Below the pieces are notes generated by a model. That model worked only from the letters and a program-made list of their open reading frames with translations. It did not search any database and had not been told where the DNA came from. From Wenzhouxiangella sp. (GTDB taxonomy: Bacteria; Pseudomonadota; Gammaproteobacteria; Xanthomonadales; Wenzhouxiangellaceae): a DNA stretch of 17,534 nt. The stretch covers positions 1 to 17,534 of the forward strand of contig JAGYMV010000007.1 in NCBI GenBank assembly GCA_018400355.1, read 5' to 3'. Every line of letters starts with the position of its first letter. Position 1 is the stretch's first letter. Of the stretch, positions 1 to 9,205 are shown in pieces. Made by a program: the position numbers and the translations under genes.

Positions 1-1605
1 ATGAAGTGCAACAGATTCCGGGTCTTGGCCGGTGTAGCGACTGACCAAAGACAGATCCGTCACTGGCACGTAGAGAAGATCGCCACCGGCATATTCAATG
101 GTCAGGTATTCACCCACTTGGTCTTGCGTCTTGAGTACCTCTAATCCACGATAGCGCCCAATCCCATGTTCCAGATGGACCACCAGCGCACCGGGACTGA
201 GATCCGCCAGACTTTTGATGAGCGTCTCGGGATCTTGGCCGCTTAACCGCTCGCGCTGTCTGGTGCGGGTATGGCCCGGGAAGCACTCGGTTTCTGATAA
301 GACAATCAGACCAGCCTCAGGCAAGTGCACGCCTGCGCTGATCGGCAAGGTCGCGACATTGAGCGCGTGCTCACCACTGACAAAGGCGTGCCAGGACTCG
401 ACTTGCGCAAACTCAGCGCGTTGGCTTCGCAAGGCCCTAAAAATCATCTCCCGACGCGACGGCGTATCGGCCGCAATGAGAACGCGGCCTGGTTGTGCCG
501 TTAGAGCTTTGATGGCGTGTTCTGGTTTGGATAAATCAATCTGGGGAGGGGAGGTCACACTCTTTGCATCAGGCGCGCTTGACCCGATCGTGACCTGCGC
601 AAGTTGCTTGAGCGTGCTCAGCAGTGTATCGGCCGACAAAAACAGCTCATCGGGCGTTAAAACAGGGCGCTCGATGTCGCTCGAGCGCTGGTCATAGCGA
701 TAATGAACTTGATGCCCATGGTTGTAGGCGGCGTCTGCAACCCCAGATAAGACAAGCAGGCGGGTGGGGGTCGGCAGGTAGTCAAAAAGCGTGCTGGTGT
801 TGTCAAAAAACAAAGGCAAATACTGCTCAAGACCTTGCGAGTGTATGCCATCACCGACCTCTTGATACATGACTGCTTTCCTAAGATCGGTATCAAAACG
901 CAGCCGAAATCGTTTTCGGAAAGAATCTCTGGCGGCTTCATCAAAAGGATATTCTCGTGCGGGCATGAGATTGAAGCGATCCATTTTCTCAATTGATCTT
1001 TGCGAGTCGGGATCAAAGCAGCGAATCGATTCAATGTCCTCATCAAACAACTCGATTCGAAAAGGCATCTTTGTGGTGCCCATGGGCCACAAATCAATGA
1101 CCGATCCGCGTTGGGCAAACTGCCCTGGCTGCCACACCTGTTCTGAGACCAAATACCCAGCATCGGTTAATTGGTCTCGAAACGCATTGAGATTGAGTTG
1201 GTCGCCAACCGACAAAGACAGCGCGTGTCCGGCCAGCCATTGGCTGGGCGGGAGGCGTTGCATGAGGCTTGTGATGGGCGCCAAAACAATCCCGCGCTCC
1301 ATGGATGGCAATCGAGTCAATAGGCTTAAGCGTCGAGAAATCAGGTCTGGGTGTGGTGAATAGAGGTCATAAGGCAACACCTCCCAGTCTGGGAACAGCT
1401 CCACTGGCGTCTCATCGAGCGCCTCTAAATCGTCTCGAAGGTAACGCGCGCTGTAGCCATCGGGGGTGGCAACCAGCACCGGCCCACCCGAGCGTTTGGC
1501 ATAGCTGGTGAGCGCCAGCGCCAATGCCAAGCCTTGCAACTGAGGCCAGCTTGTGGATTCGCCCTGAGAATCGCGTGGTGGGTTTAATACGCTAAAAGCA
1601 GTCAC
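1..1605 (-). CDS. mfd: Transcription-repair coupling factor Mfd, N-terminal part (cut by window edge)
   Basis: Mfd removes RNA polymerase stalled at DNA lesions and recruits UvrA. An open frame of 535 codons runs from a GTG at 1605 to the window edge. It begins MTAFSVLNPPRD and carries the UvrB-homology region (near residues 70-95, LFPDWEVLPYDLYSPHPD and SRRLSLL; then QRGSVIDLWPMG and FDEDIESIRCFDPDSQRS). It ends in the start of the RNA-polymerase-interacting, CarD-like domain (SPGALVVHLEHGIGRYRGLE, then LTIEYAGGDLLYVPVTDL). These match E. coli Mfd closely. The helicase and D7 domains would lie beyond the window; family members are about 1150 residues. An in-frame TAA lies 12 nt upstream of the GTG, so the start cannot be far upstream. 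No strong ribosome-binding site is seen. The gene is divergent from tRNA-Val, with an 82-nt gap. Identity is very secure; the exact start is less so. Confidence 0.95.
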   Translation of the reverse strand, partial: MTAFSVLNPPRDSQGESTSWPQLQGLALALALTSYAKRSGGPVLVATPDGYSARYLRDDLEALDETPVELFPDWEVLPYDLYSPHPDLISRRLSLLTRLPSMERGIVLAPITSLMQRLPPSQWLAGHALSLSVGDQLNLNAFRDQLTDAGYLVSEQVWQPGQFAQRGSVIDLWPMGTTKMPFRIELFDEDIESIRCFDPDSQRSIEKMDRFNLMPAREYPFDEAARDSFRKRFRLRFDTDLRKAVMYQEVGDGIHSQGLEQYLPLFFDNTSTLFDYLPTPTRLLVLSGVADAAYNHGHQVHYRYDQRSSDIERPVLTPDELFLSADTLLSTLKQLAQVTIGSSAPDAKSVTSPPQIDLSKPEHAIKALTAQPGRVLIAADTPSRREMIFRALRSQRAEFAQVESWHAFVSGEHALNVATLPISAGVHLPEAGLIVLSETECFPGHTRTRQRERLSGQDPETLIKSLADLSPGALVVHLEHGIGRYRGLEVLKTQDQVGEYLTIEYAGGDLLYVPVTDLSLVSRYTGQDPESVALH

Positions 1606-1626
1606 CTGAGAAGTTTACCCAATCGC

Positions 1627-1656
1627 TTGTCAACTCGGGCACTAAACTGAGATAAT
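1627..1656 (+). promoter_or_regulatory. Sigma-70 promoter for tRNA-Val(-thrS)
   Basis: A -35 element TTGTCA (1627-1632) and a -10 element GATAAT (1651-1656) are separated by 18 nt. Transcription would start near 1663, leaving about 25 nt before the tRNA. It lies in the only intergenic space between the divergent mfd and tRNA-Val. The assignment is by inspection only. Confidence 0.65.
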
Positions 1657-1687
1657 ATGTCGCTTGAGTTGCAAGAGTTTGCAATGA

Positions 1688-1764
<77 letters not shown>

Positions 1765-1804
1765 TTTAAACCACCCACATTAAATTTGATGTTGCACAAA
1801 CACC

Positions 1805-3742
1805 ATGCCTGAAATCACACTGCCAGATGGCAGCAAAAAGCAGTTTGCCGATGCCGTGACCGTGGCAGATGTCGCCGCCAGCATTGGCCCTGGTTTGGCC
1901 AAGTCTGCCCTGGCTGGTGTGGTCAATGGGCAACTGGTCGATCTCAGTCACACGATTGGTGAAGACACCGCTTTAAAAATCATCACCGATCGAGACGACG
2001 AAGGGGTGGAGATGATTCGCCACTCAACCGCGCATCTGATGGCACAGGCGGTCAAAAGGCTGTTCCCTGAAACACAGGTCACCATTGGCCCTGTCATTGA
2101 AAATGGCTTTTTTTATGATTTCGCTCGGCCAGAGTCTTTCAAACCAGAAGACCTTGAGGCCATTGAGAAAGAGATGGCCAAGATTGTGTCGGAAGATTGG
2201 CCGATCGAACGTGATGTGATGGGCCGAGATGAGGCCGTCGCATTTTTCAAAGACTTAGGCGAGGCCTACAAGGCCGAGATCATCGAGTCCATTCCCGCTG
2301 ATCAGGACTTATCAGTCTATCGACAAGGTGAGTTCATTGATTTGTGTCGTGGCCCGCATGTCCCATCCACAGGTCGGCTGGGCGCCTTCAAGCTCACCAA
2401 ACTGGCGGGGGCTTATTGGCGCGGGGATTCCAACAACGAGATGCTGCAACGCATCTATGGGACAGCGTGGCCCGATAAGAAGGCGCTCAAGGCCTATCTG
2501 CACCGTCTAGAAGAAGCCGAAAAGCGTGACCACCGTCGTTTGGGCAAGCAGCTTGGTTTGTTCCAGTTCCAGGAAGAAGCGCCGGGTGCGGTGTTTTGGC
2601 ATCCGCGCGGCTGGCGTTTGTTTCGGAACCTCGTGGATTATGTGCGCGAGCGCCAAGACGAAGCCAATTACATTGAGGTCAATACACCCGATGTGATGGA
2701 CCGGGCTCTTTGGGAAACCTCAGGGCACTGGCAAAATTACCAAGAGCACATGTTCACCACGCAAACTGAAGATGGGCGCGTGTTTGCCCTCAAGCCCATG
2801 AACTGCCCGGGTTCTGTGGCCATGTACAAACAAGGCCTTAAAAGCTATCGCGACTTGCCGATCAGGATGTCAGAGTTTGGTAAGGTGCACCGCTATGAGC
2901 CATCAGGAGCGCTGCACGGGCTGATGCGGGTGCGGCACTTCACCCAAGACGATGCGCACATTTATTGCACAGAAGAACAGATGCAAGAAGAATGTCGCGC
3001 CGTGATTGAGCTCAACCTCTCGGTCTATCGGCAATTTGGGTTTGAGGATGTTCGCCTCAAATTCGCCGACCGACCCGACAACCGCATTGGCGATGATGCC
3101 ACTTGGGACAAATTGGAGGGCGCTTTGTTGGGCGCACTCGACTCGATGGGTCTCGAGTACACGCACAACCCCGGCGAGGGGGCTTTTTATGGGCCTAAGA
3201 TCGAGTTTGTGCTGCGCGATGCGATTGGCCGTGACTGGCAATGTGGCACGCTTCAAGTGGACTTGAATTTGCCCGAACGTTTCGATGCCAGTTATCGAAC
3301 AGCCGATGGTGGGGAACAGCGGCCTGTTTTATTGCACCGCGCGCTGCTGGGGTCATTGGAGCGATTTATTGGCATTTTGCTTGAGCACCACGCCGGCAAG
3401 ATGCCTTTGTGGTTGGCACCGGTACACGCTGTGGTCATGGGCATCACGGACCAACAAGCCGACTATGTGACTTCGGTGGCCGATCAGCTCAAAAAAGCCG
3501 GTCTCTGGGTCGAGACCGACCTCAGGAACGAAAAGGTGGGCTACAAGATCCGAGAGCACACCCTCGCCAAAATCCCGTATTTATTGGTCGCAGGCGCGCG
3601 CGAAGCCGCAGATGGTCAAATTGCGGTGCGCCTCCTTGATGGCACAGATTTGGGCGCCATGCCAGTTGAGGCACTTATTAAAAAATTGCAAAATGAGGTC
3701 GCATCTCGCGCCGCAATGCCTGATAATCAGGCCACTTCTTAA
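1805..3742 (+). CDS. thrS: Threonine--tRNA ligase (ThrRS)
   Basis: Charges tRNA-Thr in the cytoplasm and edits misactivated serine. The protein is 645 residues (E. coli 642). The order is TGS domain (about 1-62), editing domain with the HxxxH motif (H73-STA-H77), class II catalytic core, then anticodon-binding domain (about 540-640). The catalytic zinc ligands fall at C334 (MNCPG), H385 (DDAHIY) and H511 (LLHRALLGS), the same numbers as in E. coli. Motif 2 is [19 protein letters not shown]. Residue 337 is Ser where E. coli has His. Phrases such as [35 protein letters not shown] and [21 protein letters not shown] recall alphaproteobacterial ThrRS more than the enterobacterial form. The 40-nt leader has almost no Shine-Dalgarno and no room for the E. 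coli ThrRS operator. infC follows after 23 nt. Confidence 0.98.
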   Translation: MPEITLPDGSKKQFADAVTVADVAASIGPGLAKSALAGVVNGQLVDLSHTIGEDTALKIITDRDDEGVEMIRHSTAHLMAQAVKRLFPETQVTIGPVIENGFFYDFARPESFKPEDLEAIEKEMAKIVSEDWPIERDVMGRDEAVAFFKDLGEAYKAEIIESIPADQDLSVYRQGEFIDLCRGPHVPSTGRLGAFKLTKLAGAYWRGDSNNEMLQRIYGTAWPDKKALKAYLHRLEEAEKRDHRRLGKQLGLFQFQEEAPGAVFWHPRGWRLFRNLVDYVRERQDEANYIEVNTPDVMDRALWETSGHWQNYQEHMFTTQTEDGRVFALKPMNCPGSVAMYKQGLKSYRDLPIRMSEFGKVHRYEPSGALHGLMRVRHFTQDDAHIYCTEEQMQEECRAVIELNLSVYRQFGFEDVRLKFADRPDNRIGDDATWDKLEGALLGALDSMGLEYTHNPGEGAFYGPKIEFVLRDAIGRDWQCGTLQVDLNLPERFDASYRTADGGEQRPVLLHRALLGSLERFIGILLEHHAGKMPLWLAPVHAVVMGITDQQADYVTSVADQLKKAGLWVETDLRNEKVGYKIREHTLAKIPYLLVAGAREAADGQIAVRLLDGTDLGAMPVEALIKKLQNEVASRAAMPDNQATS

Positions 3743-3752
3743 TTAAATAGCT

Positions 3753-3768
3753 AGGAGCAGCACCCATC
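3753..3768 (+). promoter_or_regulatory. Shine-Dalgarno and rare ATC start of infC
   Basis: AGGAG at 3753-3757 lies 8 nt before an ATC codon at 3766. Reading from ATC gives [20 protein letters not shown], the expected N-terminal region of IF3. The first in-frame ATG (3856) would remove 30 conserved residues. A non-AUG start is the known basis of IF3 autoregulation in E. coli, which uses AUU. Confidence 0.85.
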
Positions 3769-4284
3769 GCAAGCGAAAAACACACTCGGCGCAATGAAGA
3801 CATCATCGCGCGCGAAATCAGAGTCGTCGGTCCAGACGGCGAACAAATTGGACTCATGCGGGTTCCGGATGCCTTAGAAAAGGCCAGAGAACTGAGCTTG
3901 GACTTAGTCGAGATTGCACCACAGGCAGAACCGCCTGTTTGTCGGATCATGGATTGGGGCAAATACCGTTTCGAACAGGCCAAAAAAACCCAAGCGTCTC
4001 GGAAAAAGCAAAAGCAAATCCAAGTCAAAGAAATCAAATTCCGCCCAGGAACCGACGAGCACGATTATCAGGTGAAGATGCGGTCTTTGCATCGTTTCAT
4101 TGAAGAGGGCAACAAAGTCAAGGTCACACTCAGGTTTCGGGGCCGCGAAATGGCCCACCAGGAGCTCGGCCGCGACATCCTCAAGCGGATTGAATCTGAA
4201 ATGGCCACCGAGACCACTGTGGAGCAATTCCCACGGGTGGAGGGTCGTCAAATGGTCATGATGCTGGCGCCAAAAAAAATCTAG
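3766..4284 (+). CDS. infC: Translation initiation factor IF-3
   Basis: IF3 binds the 30S subunit, prevents premature 50S joining and checks the start codon and initiator tRNA. From the ATC start the protein has 172 residues (E. coli 180). The N-terminal domain contains [53 protein letters not shown] lysine-rich linker follows ([22 protein letters not shown]), then the C-terminal domain with [37 protein letters not shown]. The start was chosen because of the well-placed AGGAG, the family's known use of near-cognate starts, and conservation upstream of the first ATG. It lies 23 nt after thrS and is probably cotranscribed with it. Autoregulation through the weak start codon is inferred from E. 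coli. Confidence 0.96.
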   Translation: MASEKHTRRNEDIIAREIRVVGPDGEQIGLMRVPDALEKARELSLDLVEIAPQAEPPVCRIMDWGKYRFEQAKKTQASRKKQKQIQVKEIKFRPGTDEHDYQVKMRSLHRFIEEGNKVKVTLRFRGREMAHQELGRDILKRIESEMATETTVEQFPRVEGRQMVMMLAPKKI

Positions 4285-4304
4285 TCTTTGTAACAACTTG
4301 GCGC

Positions 4305-4310
4305 TATAAT
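4305..4310 (+). promoter_or_regulatory. Probable -10 element for rpmI-rplT(-pheST-ihfA)
   Basis: A perfect TATAAT lies 20 nt after the infC stop. No good -35 is visible at 16-18 nt; TTGTAA at 4288-4293 is only 11 nt away. Transcription would start near 4317 and give a leader of about 98 nt containing a long hairpin. The absence of a clear -35 keeps this tentative. Confidence 0.5.
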
Positions 4311-4322
4311 GTCGGGCTAGGT

Positions 4323-4382
4323 CCCACCTACAGCCGTAATGAAGCGTTGGTTCGATGGCATTGATCCAACCGCTGTAGTGGG
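4323..4382 (+). promoter_or_regulatory. Long irregular leader hairpin before rpmI, candidate L20 autoregulatory site
   Basis: The outer stem pairs CCCACCTACAGC (4323-4334) with GCTGTAGTGGG (4372-4382), with one bulged C. The inner stem pairs GTTGG (4346-4350) with CCAAC (4366-4370), then a U-U mismatch, then TCGAT (4352-4356) with ATTGA (4360-4364) around a GGC loop. An 11-nt strand (4335-4345) faces a single C (4371), giving a strongly asymmetric internal loop. No T-run follows, so it is not a simple terminator. In E. coli, L20 represses rpmI-rplT by binding RNA structures in this leader. The L20 role here is inferred from position. Confidence 0.55.
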
Positions 4383-4414
4383 TTTAAATCAACTCTTAAA
4401 TTTGGAGTTACGTC

Positions 4415-4612
4415 ATGCCGAAGTTAAAGACCAATCGCGGTGCAGCCAAGCGCTTCCGCGTCACCGGTAGTGGAAAAATCAAGCGCAAACGCGCCTTCCA
4501 CAGCCATATCCTCACCAAAAAAGACACCAAGCGCAAACGTCGCTTGCGTTCGACTGTTTTGGTATCCAAAGCGGATGAGAAGTCCATCCGTCAAATGTTG
4601 CCCAACTTGTAA
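4415..4612 (+). CDS. rpmI: 50S ribosomal protein L35
   Basis: A small basic protein of the large ribosomal subunit, 65 residues, the usual family length. It starts [20 protein letters not shown] and contains the typical [18 protein letters not shown] segment. GGAG at 4404-4407 lies 7 nt before the ATG. It has its own probable promoter and structured leader, and rplT follows after 25 nt. Coordinate regulation of L35 and L20 by L20 through the leader is known in E. coli and likely here. Confidence 0.97.
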   Translation: MPKLKTNRGAAKRFRVTGSGKIKRKRAFHSHILTKKDTKRKRRLRSTVLVSKADEKSIRQMLPNL

Positions 4613-4637
4613 TTGACGCAATTTAAGGAGAGGAATC

Positions 4638-4994
4638 ATGGCTAGAGTGAAACGTGGTGTTGTTGCTAGACGCCGTCATCGCAAGATCCTAAATCGCGCC
4701 AAGGGCTATTATGGCGCTCGTCGCAAAATCTATCGGGTGGCAAAGCAAGCGGTCATCAAGGCGGGGCAATACGCCTATCGTGACCGCCGTCAGCGCAAGC
4801 GCGATTTCAGACGTCTGTGGATTGCACGAATCAACGCAGGTGCAAGACAACACGGATTGTCTTACAGCCGCTTCATGAATGGGCTCAAAAAAGCCGATAT
4901 CGCAGTGGATCGCAAGATGCTAGCGGACTTGGCGGTTCATGATAAGGCCGCCTTTAAGGCCTTGGCCGAAAAAGCTCAAGCACACCTCTCATAG
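4638..4994 (+). CDS. rplT: 50S ribosomal protein L20
   Basis: An early-assembly protein that binds 23S rRNA, 118 residues (E. coli 118). It begins [20 protein letters not shown], with the long basic N-terminal extension that threads into rRNA. The globular part contains [48 protein letters not shown] at 4625-4630, 7 nt from the ATG, is the strongest ribosome-binding site in the cluster. L20 is the autogenous repressor of this operon in E. coli. pheS starts only about 20 nt later, with no space for a pheM attenuator. Confidence 0.98.
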   Translation: MARVKRGVVARRRHRKILNRAKGYYGARRKIYRVAKQAVIKAGQYAYRDRRQRKRDFRRLWIARINAGARQHGLSYSRFMNGLKKADIAVDRKMLADLAVHDKAAFKALAEKAQAHLS

Positions 4995-5010
4995 TCGTTA
5001 TAACGGCTGA

Positions 5011-6021
<1,011 letters not shown>

Positions 6022-6037
6022 GGCATGAGAGTCTGAG

Positions 6038-8410
6038 ATGAAAGCATCGCTGCAGTGGCTAAAAGAATGGGTCTCGTTTGATCTCGACGGTCAAGCGCTG
6101 GCTGAGACCTTGACCATGGCAGGGCTTGAAGTCGATGAGGTGGTTGACTTGGCGGCTGGCCTTGAGGGGATTGTGGTGGCTGAGATTCAATCTGCCGATC
6201 AGCACCCTGATGCCGACCGTTTGCGCGTTTGCCAAGTCTTGGGCGATGCAGAGCCCCGCAGCATTGTTTGTGGCGCCCCCAATGCCGCCGCTGGCCTCAA
6301 AGCACCATTGGCAACGCTGGGCACCACCATGCCCAATGGCATGAAAATCAAGCCAGCAAAGCTTCGCGGTGTGGCCTCTGAGGGCATGCTGTGTTCGGCC
6401 TCAGAGCTCGGTCTAGGGGAGGGCGGAGAGGCTTCAGCTGGCCTAATGTCACTCCCAGCCGATGCCCCCATTGGACAAACGCTGGTCGATTATCTGAACT
6501 TAAACGATGTGGTCTTGGATATCGATTTGACACCAAACCGGGCCGATTGCTTGTCCATTCAGGGCATTGCCCAAGAAATCTCAGCGCTCACCGGTGGTGC
6601 GTTTACCCCACCGGACCCGTCTAATGTTTCTGCCACGATTGATCGAAGGGTGGATGTCTCGGTCACGGCCAATGCCGATTGCCCCCGTTATATGGCGCGG
6701 GTGATTGAAGGCATCGATGTGGCCGCAAAAACACCCCTGTGGATGCGCGAGCGATTGCGACGTCATGGCATTCGGCCATTGAGCCCAGTGGTGGATGTCA
6801 CCAATTACGTGTTGCTGGAACTCGGTCAACCCATGCACGCCTTTGATCTAGAAAAGATCCACGGTGGCATTGTGGTTCGCCGCGCCAATCCAGACGAATC
6901 CATCGTCTTATTGGATGGCCATCAAATTGATTTGGATGAGCAATGCTTGGTGATAGCCGATCACCAACAACCTCTGGCACTGGCTGGCATCATGGGTGGG
7001 CTCGAGAGCGCCGTCGGTGATCTGACCACCAATATCGTATTGGAATCCGCCTGGTTTGCCCCTGAAGTCATGGCAGGCCGCGGCCGACGCTTTGGGCTCA
7101 GCACCGAGTCATCGCACCGTTTTGAACGGGGCGTGGATCCCGATCTGCAGGCCCAAGCGATGGAGCGAGCCACCGAACTGGTTCTAATGATTGCTGGCGG
7201 CAAGCCTGGCCCGATCACAGAAGTGAGCGACCCTGCCCATTTGCCCCAAAATGCGGCCATTGATCTGTCGGTGGAAGCGGTCAATCGTTTGTTGGGCACA
7301 GCGCTGAGTGCGGACGAAATTCACCAGGCGCTGGCTGGTTTGGGCATGGCCGTTGAGGCCAGTGGGGATCAATTCAAAGTGACCGCACCCAATCGACGGC
7401 GCGACATTGCCTTGCCCGTGGATTTGATTGAAGAGGTGGCCCGTGTGGTGGGCTATGATGCGCTCCCAAGCCACCCACCAGCCGGTGAGCTGAATCTAAC
7501 CGCGCCGGCCGAGACGGCGGTGGGGGATCAACGCCTGCGCACGCAATTGGCAGCCCGCGGGTTCCAAGAGGTGATGGCTTGGAGCTTCATCGGCACCGAG
7601 GTGAAAAACCCCGATGGCAGCCCGCTCGAGGGTCTGGTCTTGGCCAATCCATTGAGTCAGGAACAGGCCTTGATGCGCCCCTCTTTGTTGCCTGGCTTGC
7701 TCGATGTGGTCAGTCGAAACGCCCGCTATGGCCACCAGACACAGCGATTGTTCGAGATGGGACATTGCTTTGAAGAAAACGGCGAATCAGCCAAGCTTGC
7801 ACTCGTTTTGACTGGGCTGCGCGCGCCAGAGCATTTTGATTCTCCTGATCATGCAGTCGATTTCTTTGATTTGAAGGGTGAAATTGAGCACTTGCTGGCC
7901 AGTAATCAGGTGGGTCCCGTGGCGTTTAGCGCCGGCTCGGCCCACAGTTGGATGCATCCGGCACAGTCGGCGACGGTGTTGGTTGATCAGCAGCTTGTCG
8001 GTTATGTCGGGCGTCTTCACCCGCAAGTGGCCGAGCGCTATGACTTGAAAAAGTCGGTGATCGTCGCGGAGCTGGAGGTCGAAGCCATGGCCACGCGACA
8101 GCTGCCGAGTCATCAGGCCATCTCCAAATTCCCTGCCTCGAGGCGGGATCTGGCCTTGCTGGTCAAAGAGGAGGTTGAGGCAGGCGCTTTGCTGGATGAG
8201 GTGAGAAAAGTCGCGGGCAAGAGCCTGGAGGATTGCATCCTTTTTGATCTCTACCAAGGGGAGGGAATTGAAAAAGGGTTCAAAAGTTTGGGTATAGGCT
8301 TGATTATTCGTGAGAATTCACGCACTCTAACGGATGAAGATGTCGATGCAGTCTCCGAGGTGGTGGTTTCTCACCTCGCCCAGGCCTTCGATGCACGATT
8401 GAGAGGGTAA
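6038..8410 (+). CDS. pheT: Phenylalanine--tRNA ligase beta subunit
   Basis: The partner of PheS. It binds tRNA-Phe and hydrolyses Tyr-tRNA-Phe. The protein has 790 residues (E. coli 795). It begins [35 protein letters not shown]. The tRNA-binding EMAP-like domain follows at about 40-150 ([24 protein letters not shown], then [10 protein letters not shown]). Next come the B3/B4 editing domain ([28 protein letters not shown] segment, [14 protein letters not shown]), the B5 domain and the catalytic-like module. It ends with the C-terminal ferredoxin-fold anticodon-binding domain ([18 protein letters not shown] to the end). GAGAG 6 nt upstream supports the ATG. It is 16 nt after pheS, and ihfA starts 5 nt after its stop. 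Confidence 0.97.
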   Translation: MKASLQWLKEWVSFDLDGQALAETLTMAGLEVDEVVDLAAGLEGIVVAEIQSADQHPDADRLRVCQVLGDAEPRSIVCGAPNAAAGLKAPLATLGTTMPNGMKIKPAKLRGVASEGMLCSASELGLGEGGEASAGLMSLPADAPIGQTLVDYLNLNDVVLDIDLTPNRADCLSIQGIAQEISALTGGAFTPPDPSNVSATIDRRVDVSVTANADCPRYMARVIEGIDVAAKTPLWMRERLRRHGIRPLSPVVDVTNYVLLELGQPMHAFDLEKIHGGIVVRRANPDESIVLLDGHQIDLDEQCLVIADHQQPLALAGIMGGLESAVGDLTTNIVLESAWFAPEVMAGRGRRFGLSTESSHRFERGVDPDLQAQAMERATELVLMIAGGKPGPITEVSDPAHLPQNAAIDLSVEAVNRLLGTALSADEIHQALAGLGMAVEASGDQFKVTAPNRRRDIALPVDLIEEVARVVGYDALPSHPPAGELNLTAPAETAVGDQRLRTQLAARGFQEVMAWSFIGTEVKNPDGSPLEGLVLANPLSQEQALMRPSLLPGLLDVVSRNARYGHQTQRLFEMGHCFEENGESAKLALVLTGLRAPEHFDSPDHAVDFFDLKGEIEHLLASNQVGPVAFSAGSAHSWMHPAQSATVLVDQQLVGYVGRLHPQVAERYDLKKSVIVAELEVEAMATRQLPSHQAISKFPASRRDLALLVKEEVEAGALLDEVRKVAGKSLEDCILFDLYQGEGIEKGFKSLGIGLIIRENSRTLTDEDVDAVSEVVVSHLAQAFDARLRG

Positions 8411-8415
8411 ACACC

Positions 8416-8715
8416 ATGACATTAACCAAAGCCGAGCTCGCCGGCATGCTATTTGATCAAGTCGGCTTGAACAAGCGCGAAGCAAAAGACTTTGTGGATG
8501 CGTGGTTTGAGACCATTGCCGAAGCGCTGGAATCTGGCGAGCAGGTGAAATTGTCTGGGTTTGGTAATTTTCAGCTCCGTGATAAAAGTGAGCGACCAGG
8601 GCGCAACCCTAAAACCGGTGAGGAGATTCCAATCTCAGCACGTCGGGTGGTCACTTTTAAGCCGGGGCAAAAACTAAGATCAAGAGTTGAGGCATATGCT
8701 GGACCGAAGGAGTAA
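8416..8715 (+). CDS. ihfA: Integration host factor subunit alpha
   Basis: A nucleoid protein that, with IhfB, bends DNA sharply at specific sites. It is 99 residues, identical in length to E. coli IhfA. It starts [28 protein letters not shown]. The DNA-binding arm reads [35 protein letters not shown], with the intercalating proline in [10 protein letters not shown]. It lies 5 nt after pheT, as in other gammaproteobacteria, and is almost certainly in the same transcript. A MerR-family gene overlaps its 3' end by 20 nt. Confidence 0.98.
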   Translation: MTLTKAELAGMLFDQVGLNKREAKDFVDAWFETIAEALESGEQVKLSGFGNFQLRDKSERPGRNPKTGEEIPISARRVVTFKPGQKLRSRVEAYAGPKE

Positions 8716-9052
8716 TCAGGAACTGCCGGTCATCCCGGCAAAGCGCTACTTCACCATTGGAGAAGTCAGCGAGTTGTGCGCGGTGAAACCACACGTTTTA
8801 AGGTACTGGGAGCAGGAATTTCCTCAACTCAAGCCAGTCAAGCGTCGTGGAAACCGCCGATATTACCAACGTCACGATGTGCTCATGATCAGGCAAATCC
8901 GTAGCCTGTTACACGAGCAAGGGTTCACCATTGTTGGCGCACGTCAGCAACTTGAAAGCGAGCACACGCAAAGCGATGCATCGCGAAGCCAACAGGTGGC
9001 CCGTCAATTGCGCACCGAACTCGAAGAAATTTTGCAGCTTCTTCGTCGTTGA
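8696..9052 (+). CDS. Small MerR-family DNA-binding regulator
   Basis: A protein of 118 residues with an N-terminal MerR winged helix-turn-helix. It reads [26 protein letters not shown], then the wing [35 protein letters not shown] short helical tail rich in Gln, Arg and Glu (ARQQLESEH...[16 protein letters not shown]) probably forms the antiparallel dimer coiled coil. There is no C-terminal effector domain and no Cys pair for metal sensing. The ATG at 8696 is preferred over the in-frame TTG at 8687. It overlaps ihfA by 20 nt, so translation is probably coupled. I recall a similar MerR-type gene following ihfA in pseudomonads; its target is unknown to me. The next gene is tRNA-Pro, whose promoter has a MerR-like dyad. 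Confidence 0.88.
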   Translation: MLDRRSNQELPVIPAKRYFTIGEVSELCAVKPHVLRYWEQEFPQLKPVKRRGNRRYYQRHDVLMIRQIRSLLHEQGFTIVGARQQLESEHTQSDASRSQQVARQLRTELEEILQLLRR

Positions 9053-9057
9053 GCAGT

Positions 9058-9090
9058 TTGACAGTTTAAAGACAGTACTGTTGCTAAACT
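9058..9090 (+). promoter_or_regulatory. tRNA-Pro promoter with long spacer filled by an inverted repeat (MerR-type layout)
   Basis: A consensus -35 TTGACA (9058-9063) and a candidate -10 TAAACT (9085-9090, preceded by TGC as an extended -10) are 21 nt apart. Two concentric dyads share the centre 9076.5: AGTTTA (9063-9068) with TAAACT (9085-9090), and the perfect palindrome ACAGTACTGT (9072-9081). Transcription would begin near 9097, 12 nt before the tRNA. MerR-family regulators act on promoters with over-long spacers containing a dyad. The link to the adjacent MerR gene is inference. Confidence 0.5.
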
Positions 9091-9108
9091 ATTACCTTGA
9101 AGTTTATT

Positions 9109-9185
9109 CGGAGCGTAGCGCAGCCTGGTAGCGCACCACAATGGGGTTGTGGGGGTCGGGAGTTCGAATCTCCCCGCTCCGACCA
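9109..9185 (+). tRNA. tRNA-Pro (GGG anticodon)
   Basis: A complete 77-nt tRNA with encoded CCA. The acceptor stem is CGGAGCG/CGCTCCG with A73. The anticodon stem CCACA/TGTGG (9136-9140 and 9148-9152) encloses loop ATGGGGT with anticodon GGG at 9143-9145. The T-arm contains GTTCGAATC. folE2 begins 20 nt downstream with no terminator, so a joint transcript is likely. Confidence 0.97.
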
Positions 9186-9205
9186 TTTAACGACAGGAAA
9201 CAGTT

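Noticed and set aside
215..1511. Several plus-strand open frames (215-697, 624-872, 869-1363, 1305-1511) and a minus frame 657-1163.
   Set aside because: They lie opposite or out of frame with the clear mfd reading frame, and their translations resemble no family.
1652..1680. A possible mfd promoter on the minus strand, with TATTAT complementary to 1652-1657.
   Set aside because: No acceptable -35 is found at 16-18 nt; the AT-rich bases are already explained by the tRNA-Val -10 element.
4288..4310. TTGTAA (4288-4293) paired with TATAAT (4305-4310) as a full promoter.
   Set aside because: The spacer is only 11 nt, too short for sigma-70; only the -10 is reported.
4323..4400. The rpmI leader hairpin as an intrinsic terminator or attenuator.
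   Set aside because: It is followed by TTTAAATC rather than a run of T, and its stem is long and irregular.
9064..9081. The ACAG/CTGT elements near tRNA-Pro as a LexA (SOS) box.
   Set aside because: The half-sites are in the opposite orientation and spacing to the CTGT-N8-ACAG consensus.
9063..9090. The dyad before tRNA-Pro as a terminator of the MerR gene.
   Set aside because: No T-run follows, and the inner palindrome leaves little loop; it overlaps promoter-like hexamers instead.
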